From Colias croceus (lineage: Eukaryota > Arthropoda > Insecta > Lepidoptera > Pieridae): a stretch of DNA of 64,000 bases. The notes below the pieces were generated by a model that worked only from the letters and a program-made list of their open reading frames with translations, did not search any database and was not told where the DNA came from. The stretch is taken from contig NC_059538.1 of assembly GCF_905220415.1 (NCBI RefSeq), positions 3,038,001 to 3,102,000 of the forward strand, read 5' to 3'. Below are positions 52,923 to 64,000 of this stretch, one piece after another. Numbering within the stretch: position 1 is the first letter of the stretch; every line of letters starts with the position of its first letter. A program made the translations under genes and the position numbers.

Positions 52923-55900
52923 ATAATAAGCTTTAACCCATTGAGCCCCCATAGCGGCCCGATCGGTCCACGACACAATAGATTTTCTATTGTGTCTGTG
53001 ATTCCGGGGGCTGAGTTATTAAATAATCGTTTGTTATAGAAAACATCTAGTATAAAAACTGAAAGTATTTCATTTTCATAGATGGATTAGAATCTAGTAA
53101 TATATGCATAGGACTAAACACGAATAGTAAGATATTATTAAATGTAAAGTTATACATCGTCCAATAAATAAACTTCGATACTGTATAATCGTATCCGTCA
53201 TAAATTAACAAATAATTTTCCAGCAAGTTATCGGATGCAATAATTCAATTTCCCATAAAATAAATAGCTTCGTTCTGATTTAATCGAGAAATAAATTAGA
53301 TAGTTACTGCCATTAGGCTCAAGGTTGTATAATAATGGAGATTTTGGCATCTTAAATAAACAAACGTGGGTTTGGAGTCATACACAATATTGTAGAAATG
53401 TTAACTAAGAGAACGTTTTATGATTAGTAAAATATGCAGGTGAAGATAAAACAATGGTAATGTCAGGAAATTGGCAACATTAAGTCAACATAAATCTTCT
53501 TTACATTACCGGCCTAAAATATTATTTTACATTTACAGCTTCCAGTCTGTCAGCAGAATTTTCTAATAAACAAGAATAAAATTTTCATAAATAACAGTAT
53601 GATATCTTACTCCTTACAACAGTAGTTATCTAGAAGACTACAAAAAGTATTGCTCACGTAGTCTACGTCACATTATAGTACAAGAGTTGCTTTCCATACA
53701 GGCTTACATAACCTATTTAATTTCCTTCCCGTTTAGCATCGTAAGAAGTAGCCCATCAACTTCCCATCTATTTCCATACCAATGCTGACGACAATACAAA
53801 GGTTAAGACAAAGGAGGATATTTAAAATTGTAAACTTCCTTTGCTACATTTACAATTTTGTTACTGGAGTTATTTTTTATTAGCCTATTTGCTTCATTAT
53901 AATGCAAATGTGAACATCATTAAAATAACTGTAAGAAATCTGCAATAAATAGGTTACTTCGGCATGTCTATTTGACTTCTTTTTCTATTTTTAATGCAAG
54001 CTTTGCAAAGAACAAAGGTACAAACACAAAGACCATAAACCTCAATAAAGGCACAATAAAGGCAACTGTAAACAGACAATTTAGTAATTCGATGCGATCG
54101 GCCATTTTCCGCTAAGTATGTAGTACAAAGCTGCCGCCAAACGCGGTAAAGCGGTGGCCGCTTTCTATCATCGCAAATGCAAAGATAAACAAATACCTAC
54201 TGGAATAAACGTATGTATTTGTATTTTCTCTACTGTACACAACTTGCGATGAAGGATATCATATTTCAAATCATTTTATTAAATTAGATAAAGATAGTTC
54301 TTTTTGTCGTTTTTATAATTTATCGTGATAATATTCTTATGTCTTGTTTTTCATAATTATGAAAACTGTTCTTAAAGAATTAATTGTTATAGGTATTGCG
54401 AGTTGAATACAATGTAGACTTCTAGATAGCATTTAAAGTTACGTTGCAATCAACCAAAAAACATACTAACACTACCCTATACAAGTTGCATCTCTCTCAA
54501 TAAAACGCAAAAATATATTTCAAAATAAATTATCCTTGATTATACGCAAAATAAAAGCGCTTTGGGTGATCCAGTTATCTATATCCGCGTAACATCAAAG
54601 GGTTCACGCATCTACGAGTATCTGCTACGAAGTGCAGCGAACTGCTCACTGAGAAGCCGTAAGTTATTTTTAATTAAATCACAGGGCGGACATTGTCTCC
54701 ATTGATATATAGTATCATGTGACACGATGGTGCAAATAGGATTGAGAGGATTTTGATTAATCTGTGTTGCATTTTTTATTCCTTTTCCGGTAAAGTTATT
54801 GGAATAAGTATTCGCCTTTTCCTGAGTTTAATTGCCATTGTATAGATGCAAAAAATGAATCAAAAGTCTAATCTCCCCTACAATATAATAAACAGAATAT
54901 TTGTTAATCCAAATGTTATATGAACAGAAGTACGTACATATCTACAAAACCTTAATATTAAAATGTTTAACAACAAAAAACAAATCGATGATGAATTTGA
55001 TAGAAAAATTTCACGACATTATCAACACAAAGAATAGAAACCCAACTCTCAAACTAATAAAACGCTTGACTAAAAAGTCAACAGCAATTTTCGCGTTATT
55101 TATTTTGCTTTCACCGATAGAATACCTTTGGAGCTCTCTCTTGCGTCATATTTGATGGCCATCTTGCCTCTTGAGACAGTCGAATCGCGGATTATAGCAT
55201 ATAGCCGATATCGTTACGTCATGTATGACGTCATAGCTCTATTATCTAGATTAATGTAGGCTTATCGTCTGATGTAGTAAGTGATCCTCTAATACCTACA
55301 TCGGTATATGAATATCATGTAAAACATCTGATATTGTTTTTATGTTTTTCTACCAGAAATTCAGTTTGTGATATAGGATTACTCACCTGTATAATATGTA
55401 CTAGTTACTTAAAAAAATGTTTTTCGAATCAACTCATTCAAAATTTTTATTCAATATTTTAGAAGAAACAATGTTTGAACACTTCAACGATCATTGCTCA
55501 TGTCCAGACCAAATATTAAAACACCAAAATCATGTAAATGCAAACACAAAAAAAAAATGATTTCATCATTTATTGTCAGTACACGGCATATTTCACGAAT
55601 CAATCAGAAACCACCGATTTAAATTTCCGAACGCTATCCGCAATTCGGCTAATCTCATTGAAATGCCGGAACGTGCGGCGAGCGGAATGCGCTGGAACTA
55701 TTTGTGGAACACGGAACTAAAACGCATTCCAACGCACCGCTCTTGGGATTATTCCTTTTTGTTAGTGGAATACGCGCCCAAACATAGCGCGGCACGTACG
55801 TTTTACAGTATTGTCACAGATATGTGTGATATGTATTGTTTAGCTGTGATCGCTTGTGTGTAGAAGGTTCTTCGTTATACAAACCCTAGGGAATACATCA

Positions 55901-58099
55901 AGGCCTAAGTAATTCATTAGGTTATAAGGACATCGATTTTAATAGGTCGTAAGACTGATTGTAACTATCCACTTATGTTCTTTTAAAATATGTACCATAT
56001 TTATACACGATATAAGCGTACGCAATGAATTATGAAATAAGCTGTAAAGTATTTACAAATTCAATGCATTTGACCAATCATTTGTATTTCTCTGTCTGTT
56101 TTTTTTTTGTATTTGCTTTCTGTTAATGTATCTTTTTTGTGTTCTTCAAATAAACTTTTTATCTATCTTTCAATATTTCCGCATAAACCAAAAGCACATT
56201 GCGAATCAGTAATACGATATAAATAAACAAAAAGGTCGCATAACATCTGAGTGATCCTTTTGCGAGTAGCGAAGTGTATCGATATCTCCATCATTCAAAA
56301 TATTCATTGGCTTCGTTCCAACCAGATAAATAACCAACTCAAATAAATATTGAAAGTATTTAATGTTGTGATTGACCAAGTACGGTGATTATGTGAAATA
56401 TAAAATGAGCATAAAATGTATTCCTACAAGAAAATTCTGTAGCTGTAACTTTCATATTCAATGCAACCAATTAAATAATTAGTATAGTCAGTAATCTGTA
56501 TCTCACCAAATTTTAAACATGAATAGATCGCATTTATAGGTAAAGAGGTATTAATGTCGAAAGTTTCTATGATAACTTTTAAGATCTTATCATATACTAA
56601 ATAAAAATCGAATAATGCCCCTTATTTACTAATTTATTACCTAATTATATACGGTCTCCTATAAGGTAGTTCCCTGATATCCAAAAAATGACAAAATCAA
56701 ACTTAGCAACTGCATAAAATATGTTAAAAAATCACAGCCGCAAATACGAACATGTTAATTAGGTTCGTTATTCCACAACCTTTTAAACATATTATATTTA
56801 AATGCTACCATATAAAATTGAAATAATTTTAAAGCGGCAGTGCACTGGGAGGGAAATCCTCTGAAGCGTTTTGCTTGACATCTGGTGATGTGCCAAGCGC
56901 CTTTCATCATAACTTATTTAAATTGCTTCTTATAATTTTGTGAGTATTATTATTATACTCTTTGGATTATTGAGTAACTTTAACTGTATCAAAGTTTCTA
57001 TTGAATGTAAACCGAACCGAATTAAAAAAAAATTTGCTATTGAATTAAAGAGATAATTTGAAAATATAATAATATATAATTTTGTTATAATTTGATTTGC
57101 CTTTCATAAATATAGATTGAAAATGAAAGAGAGAAAGCGATTCAAAGGCAAACGGTAAGATGCACTGTTTATTATTAAGGTTTATAACACTTCATTGAGT
57201 TTACTGGATGAACATTTTTATGAATAATGCATGTCATATGCTCTGACATTTACGTAACCTAATCCTAGTTTAAACAAAATACTAGGAATATCCTGAAATA
57301 CGTGTAACCTTTAATATTCCCGTTGGGCGTTTGGCAAACGGCCAGAATGTATCCCGTAGGCACTTGCATGTTTTACAGTCAATTTTATACCTGCATGTTC
57401 CTGACGCAGACTGTAAAATTTAATGAGCTGTCTATATTTGCCAAGCTCTACTTGAAAAATTGTTATGTAAAACATAGTTTTAGGTAAATATAAATGTAAA
57501 CACAGAGGACTTTAGTAATGGAGGTGGAAGACGCATTTTTAATTTTTTAGGCAAGAGTAGTTGAGAGTTTAATCTGTTCCTGATATGATGAGATATAAAT
57601 TGGTTAAATATTGTAATTAGATATCTATACATTATCAGCGAATTATTATAATATACTGAAGATATATGAATAGGGAGGTTGAAAGAAAGAAAGAAAGATT
57701 CTAACAATATAATACGTAAAATACTACAGATTGTTATTATTTTCCTAAATTTCAATCTAAAGCATTTCTATTTACTATAGTTTAAGTTATAATAAATAAA
57801 AATAGAATGTAATATTCCTACTGGAAAAGGAAGCGAGAAATGCGGGTCGAGATTGCAACGTGTATCATAAATCTTATTTTATCGGTTTTCATCAGACTCG
57901 ATTGACTTTAGAAAAGCAATATCAAGTCGATATCAAAATAATGTAGATCACTAGCTTAAGGTGTGATTTCACTATCTGGAATGTGTTTCTAGATAGATTT
58001 TAACTATTTTTCTGGAAATATGTAGGTATATTGGAAAAAAAAAACTTACCCGCTCTTTTGTAAAAAAACTAATCGTAGGTTATCTTTTCATTCATTAGT
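52923..58099. other. Non-coding AT-rich stretch
   Basis: No exon supported. A GC-richer patch at 55610-55800 has imperfect inverted repeats (GGAATGCG near 55684, CGCATTCC near 55723) and looks like a decayed MITE. A short (GAAA)n run lies near 57680-57695. Confidence 0.4.
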
Positions 58100-58104
58100 T
58101 TAGA

Positions 58105-58265
58105 ACCTTTTTTTTATAGTGGGGAAATCTTTCAAAGATACCCACGGCCCCCGGGGAAGGAGCAATGGGTTATGTCGGATTCTTACCGACTAAAAGCCCA
58201 CTATGTTCCGTCGAGCCGCTTTAATGACGCGGGTATTGGTTGGAATTCTTCCGCGACATTAGTTT
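58105..58265. repeat. GC-rich interspersed repeat fragment
   Basis: 'cacggcccccggggaaggag', 'gggttatgtcggattcttac', 'cgactaaaagcccactatgt', 'gtcgagccgctttaatgacg'. I recognise this kind of block as repeated in Lepidoptera but cannot name the family. Confidence 0.45.
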
Positions 58266-61133
58266 AGAACCTAGTTAAAACCAATATCAATAAGTTTTAA
58301 AACCACTTGGGGTCACAAAGATCACGAAGTCACGACAAAGGTCATGTTAAATTCCATTGTGACAAAGCTCAAACAAAGATTTTTCTAAAACAAAAAGTTA
58401 TCCAGTTAAAGTTTCACACTGAAGCCGCGAGGTGACCTAAAACATTTTATCTTTCTAACTTAGAACAGTGCTTCTCAAAGTGGACGATAGCACCCCCTTA
58501 TAAACCCTGCACACAACACACGCAAGGACTCAAAAGAAAAAGGTTTTAAAGGAGTGTATATTTTTGATGTTTGTATTTTTATAAATGTATTTCTTGTACT
58601 TTTATTTAGCTTAAAATAAAACCTGATATATTTCAATTCTATATTGATTTTCAACCTTTCTTTAAGTCACATTTGAACAAAAATAACCACAAAATTTCAG
58701 TGTGGCAGCGTTTAGAATTTTCCAAGAGGGACGACCGAGAAAAAGGTTTGAAAATCTCTAGTGTACAGTATAAATAACATAGATATACTCTGAAATAGAT
58801 AGCTCGAAGCGCCTTTGTTATATAATACTATTCACTTTTCCAAGCCGGAGTAGACGTTTGTTCGAAAAAAGATCGGGTTACACGGGTGAATTATCCCGTC
58901 ATAGAGCTGCATTATATCAAATACTGTTGCGTGTGTTAATACTTTGGATGACAATATAATTATAGCTGTTGCTTTTAAGCTTATTTTGTATTGGGAAATG
59001 CAGTTCTATGAGATATTTTTATATACCTACTCTCTGATATGTTTATTTTTTGGTTTGTCAGATTTTTTCGTAGTTTCATTTCCGTTATGTAGCAAAAATA
59101 ATCTTTTTGCTATTAGCAAAAACAATGTATGAATTCGAATACTGTTATTTATTTATAAAACACGAAATGTATTATTATATTTACAAATATAACAAACAAA
59201 AGTTGAATCATCTATATCTTTAATCAGTCTGGTTAATAAAAAATTGATCCAATTCTATTCATATAAATTCCAATACGCAAAGAATGGCAAAGATAAGACA
59301 ACTCGGTCAACCCGATATATCCAATTACCCTGAAAGCATTTCTTCGTATTCCTTTCAGCATAAACATTGGGATTTCTTGGTAAACGCAATACGGCTTAAT
59401 AAACGTAATACGATACTCTTGCAATGTGTTGAACTTTAGAATGACCAGCATTTCTGAACGCAGCGGATCGTCTGATGGACGGATGATTATGCTGCCCGAG
59501 GGCAATATAAGCAATCTCTCGTAAACTGATTTAAAAATATGTACATTTTAATAATTGAACAGGGTTAATATTTATCTAAGACGCGGTACTGATATTTACA
59601 TTTGATTATTACATTCCGGTAGAATAGGTAGAATACGGTAGACGTTTTCCTTCTTAATTGAGTTTCTATATCTTGATATTTGATCAGCTATCCATTGTTG
59701 AATGAGGACGCTTTATATTTTGAATTGAATAATGATACTTCATTCTATTTAAGACATACATTCGATATATTTTGACCGAAGCTGTTTGCTTAGTTTCATC
59801 AATATCTGTAATAGAGTTTACTGAGTGATCTACATAAACATCCGAACATGTTAGATTAAATATTTCCATACGATAAGCGTTGATTTGTTATTGGCATCTG
59901 TTTTACCACGAGTAAAAGCGTGTTTACATTTGAAAGTTTTTTTAGCATTTATACGCAAAATGAAAAGATTTTCCATAAATTTTCAAATTATGGTAAATTA
60001 TCATGTTACATCACTTCATTATCTGTAATTAAGTACTTATACCTTGACTTACTTACCTATTGACACCTATTGACATAAACTTTTTATTTAATCGTTAGTC
60101 GTAAATGTTAGGGAATTGGTCATAAAAATTATTGACTAACCAAAATGTCAATTAAATAAACATAAGAATAAACTATAGCCACTACTATGATCTATGTTAT
60201 TCGTTCAAGTTACTCTCAAATGGTTACATAATTTATCAAATCGGTAACAGATAAACACAAAATCTTTATTAAGACAGATTAAAAAAAAGTCACAGATAAC
60301 ATAATTCCCATACAAAGTCTAGCAAGCGTTTAACATTCCTACACAGTGAACTAAGCTAGTCACCCGAGTAGTTGTAAATTGGATAATAGATACAGAGACA
60401 TGTGCTAGCATATTATTTAAGCCGCAATGCGGACGTTCCCGTTCAAATGAGTACAGCGGGTTTACGAGACTGTTTATTTTACATTTTTAAATTTAGTTAG
60501 CGCCTGCCAGTAGGTACTAGAGTGTAGAAGAGGCATATGATTTCAATGCATGTATCTTAATTCTTATTGATGAATTATCGAAAGACGAAGGTTCGTTCTT
60601 TAACAAATGCATAGAGGTTACTTTTAAACTTTTGGTTCCTAAATAAGTTTTTCTAGGTTTTAAAATGTATGAGAATTGAATCTAATTTCAAACTTCGGGG
60701 TTACTTCATTCACTAATTTAGTAGGTCAATGAAAACCGAAATGGATATACTCTAACCTAATCTGTGGTAATATAATATTAAGTTTCTAGACACAATTATG
60801 GACACCGAGAACTCAATTACTAATATGCAAGAAAAATATTAATTAGCTTTAAGATACTGTATTTTGGAGCTATATTATGATTTCACATTATTACATGGCT
60901 ATGTTACGTAACGAAAAATAAACAATTGAACATCGTCTCTATTGCCGTGTGAATTTACTTTGTACATAACCTCTATGTCAATTCTGATCACGTAATATTT
61001 TTTACAGTAGCTAAATTTCCGTTCCAACATATATGGGTAGTTCCGTTATGTTTTGAATATTAAATAGGTATATAAACGACTCGCTTTCCGCGCGGGTTCG
61101 CTCGATTTGTAGAAAACTTATCAAATTATATAC
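58266..61133. other. Non-coding AT-rich stretch
   Basis: Nothing supported. An open frame on the minus strand at 59233-59514 has no recognisable domain. Confidence 0.4.
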
Positions 61134-61370
61134 TAACTAGATTTCCGCCCGCGGCTTCGCCCGCGTTTGCATAGGAAAACCCACATAGTTCCCGTTCCCG
61201 TGGGATTTCCGGGATAAAAACTATCCTATGTGTTAATCCAAGTTACCCTCTATATGTGTGCTAAATTTCATTGTAATCGGTTCAGTAGTTTTTACGTGAA
61301 AGAGTAACAAACATCCATACATCCATACATCCATACAAACTTTCGCCTTTATAATATATATACTAATATA
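61134..61370 (+). repeat. LINE/SINE tail, copy B
   Basis: Begins 'aactagatttccgcccgcgg' and ends with 'catccatacatccatacaaa' and 'ctttcgcctttataatat'. Differs from 36312-36546 at only a handful of bases, so both are recent. Confidence 0.8.
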
Positions 61371-63047
61371 CTAAATAAACCTTTTTTAAGAACCGCTCTA
61401 TCATTACAAAAAAATAATCAAAATACGTTGCGTAGTTTAAGAGATTTAAGCATACAAAGGGACGGACAGACAACGAAAGTTACTATGTAATATTGATAAG
61501 GAATCAATCGTTATTTAACCATAGAAGAAAGTTATAAAAATATAGGGAAGGATATCTTTGAACTTATAGCTTCCGAGTTTTGAAGTTAATGAGGAATTTC
61601 CGATACTTTCCTCCCTCGTATCTGCTTTAAAGGCTTGGCTTCAAAAGATATTCTTCATAACTTTACTGTAATCTTATAAAGTTCAAATAAACTGGATATC
61701 GTATGAAAATTGACTACGAGTGTATTAAAAAAATGAAAGGTCCTTTTTAAATAATAACAGAATAAATTACCAATATTTACGCTAAAGACTTAAGACTTGT
61801 GATAGACAAATCTACACAGGCGCAAATGCGAAAGAAATATAGAGCAATCTCTTCCAGAGAAATCTCTTTATTAAAAAAGCTTCTTACAATAGAAAACTAA
61901 TGAAAAATATACGTTTGAAATCAGTGAGAATGAAATTTTCCAACACCCAAAATGTATAGATATTCATACTCCATCCAAATAATAACCAGATGAAGTGCAA
62001 ATTTCCAATATGTTTATTTATTGTACTTTAGAAATAGCGTGGTGTACGATACCGACCTTGACACAGAATTGTTGAGCAAATAAAAATGGTTTCTATCTTT
62101 CTTATTGATGCTGATGGCGTGCGAACCGCTATATTGTCAATATTGGTAAATAATTTACTGCAAATGTTTTGAAATCAGGTCTATCTAGGTCGATTTTTGT
62201 TAGATTGAAATAGATGAAGCAGACGTGTTCGTGTTCGTGTGTGTGTTGTTCCTTTTTGCTTTTAATACTAATCGTTTGTCGTTTTACATTAATTGCGGAT
62301 TTAAATTTTACTATATTATCTTTATATCCCTTTACAAAGACTTAATTAAAAGAGTGATGGAGCGATAAAACAAATAAATTTTTGGTGTTTTCTTTGGATC
62401 CTCAAAGCTTACTAACGCAATCTATATTATGAATACTTATATTAGTTTTAAATTATACCTACCTGCATGCTAAGCAAAAACAACAAGCCACTATGGAGAC
62501 TTGCCATGAAAGGATTGTATAGTATTATTAGGTTTAATCATTATCTATATATAAATATATATATTTAATTTGCTAAAAAAATATATCAACCCGATCTTAA
62601 AATTTCATGTCAATATTTATCTGAAGAAAAAATCATCCCTATTTTCCTCTTAAAATAAAGCTTAATTCAAAAGATTAAACATTCTACAATGTTGCCTTAT
62701 CCTTTTCAAAGAAAGATTGTAAGAAAAATCTTTTATAAATTTTCTATAAAATTCTCCCGACTAAAAAACACAAATAAGGTAACATATAATTGGACAAGAC
62801 CCTTTGTAAGTTAATTAGGAAAGGTAGCTTTTATGTGTTAAATGAATTAGAACACGAGTAACAATGGAATTACAATAAAAGGATAAAAACTGTCAGGGAA
62901 GCCGGATAGGATCCATGTCCAGTCGACAAGTGGGTCGACGGCAGTGACGTCACTCGGTTGACGTGGGCTTCCTTTCAAAAACTAGAATTTATTCTCCTAC
63001 TATTATTAAAAATTAAACTTAAGTTTACCTTTTTTATGTCAGAGCAA
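61371..63047. other. Non-coding AT-rich stretch
   Basis: No exon supported. A slightly GC-richer patch at 62895-62975 contains TGACGTCA. Confidence 0.4.
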
Positions 63048-63049
63048 GC

Positions 63050-63152
63050 AAAGGAGCAGGTGCAGGGCCGTACCTGATGGTAAGTGGTCACCACCGCCCA
63101 TAAACACTAGTAACACTAGGAGTGATACGGGTGCTTTGCCGGCCTTTTATGG
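63050..63152 (+). repeat. Interspersed repeat fragment ('cctgatggtaagtggtcacc')
   Basis: 'gggccgtacctgatggtaag', 'tggtcaccaccgcccataaa', 'gggtgctttgccggcctttt': a fragment I recognise as common in lepidopteran genomes; family not named. Confidence 0.6.
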
Positions 63153-64000
63153 ACAAATAAGCTCCTTAGCCATGTACCAACTTAAATTTTGGTTTAAACT
63201 TTGTTCGTAGTATCTTGTCTTAAAGAAAAAGACATCTTTAAATGTTGCAATAGTTTAAGTGTATACATCAGAGACGAGTTAATCCACGGTAACAGTTTTA
63301 TATAGATATCGCAGTTTAAACTACAATAAATATTATATGACGGACTTATTCCAATTTATGTTAAGAATTTATTATATTTGCCTTTTTAATCTTCTACAAA
63401 ACTAAATTATTCAAAGGACGGTAGAAAACAAAACACATAATATGTAGAGCTAATTATTTCAACTAAGGGCTGATGCATTTAACAAAATATTATGTCCATA
63501 TTCCTAAATATTAAGAAAATTAACAATATTAATCACACTAATGACGTTACAAACCACAACATAAATAACACTTGATTAATAGTAAAGTTTAATTTACTGG
63601 GTTAATACTGAACAGTAAAATAATAATAGCGCCATGAATTTCGTAAGCAGTGGTATATTGTGCTCCAATTTATTAGTTATTCTCGTAAACATAACATGCG
63701 AAGACACGTGTTTGTAGTGGAGAACAAATATACAAGCTGATGGTACATTTATAGTGAATTTTAGTGATATTAACGGAAGGTTTAATAATTTTCCCTAAAC
63801 ATTATTTTTAGGTAATTAAACAATGAATGTGTTTTGCATTTTTGTTCAAAATGTGATTTGGACTTAGATCAAGGATTTCGAATTTAACTAAATTGTAATT
63901 ATCCAGCTTCTTTTAAGCTGGCTATAATAACAATTTAATTTGACTCAGATATTATGCATTAATAATTATTATTTATACATTTTTATATCATCATTAGTTA
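63153..64000. other. Non-coding AT-rich end of the window
   Basis: Nothing supported. Confidence 0.4.

Noticed and set aside
55573..55863. 96-codon plus-strand frame
   Set aside because: GC-richer patch with inverted repeats, likely a decayed MITE; no domain and no splice context.
59233..59514. 93-codon minus-strand frame with hydrophobic stretches
   Set aside because: Looked briefly like a fragment of a membrane protein, but there is no recognisable family motif, no flanking exon and no reason to prefer it over chance.

Overview
The window is nuclear DNA from an insect, most likely a moth or butterfly. It is AT-rich, with compact genes split by introns and packed with short interspersed repeats. 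Several repeats carry tails I recognise as typical of Lepidoptera: the 'gcccgcggcttcgcccgc' LINE tails, the 'aaccgacttcaaa' tails and the 'aaacataccggccgaattg' tails. The host call is inference from repeat character and gene content.

Layout. 1-6.8 kb is intergenic and holds several MITE-like inverted-repeat elements, the clearest at 1435-1863 with 8-bp target duplications. 6.9-8.7 kb (minus) is an intact single-exon MULE-type transposase gene with SWIM zinc finger and AT-hook. 9.86-24.1 kb (minus) is a complete five-exon short-chain dehydrogenase of the retinol dehydrogenase type (333 aa). Its intron 4 holds an apparently intact RTE-type LINE (10296-13472, 17-bp target duplications) inserted in the reverse transcriptase of an older jockey/CR1-like LINE. 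Its intron 2 holds the most striking object here: a 5.4-kb palindromic array (17.57-22.95 kb) of a 311-bp unit. Ten units (the last cut short) point one way and eight the other. Each carries a tRNA-like gene with perfect A and B boxes and a T6 terminator. A 12-bp direct repeat borders the whole array.

27.0-36.9 kb (minus) is a multi-exon gene for a Ser/Pro-rich MYND zinc-finger protein. I rebuilt seven coding exons plus a GC-rich 111-nt exon that keeps the frame. An open reading frame at 37065-38183 (372 codons), with TATA and initiator upstream and a poly(A) signal downstream, is either this gene's first exon (phase-compatible donor inside it) or a separate gene.

38.3-64 kb shows no coding exon I can support. 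It holds LINE and SINE tails, a 430-bp TTA-flanked MITE (45398-45827), microsatellites and a near-perfect 250-bp-arm hairpin (51096-51631).

The two split genes are not obviously linked in function. The window mainly shows how nested and palindromic repeats enlarge introns of ordinary genes.
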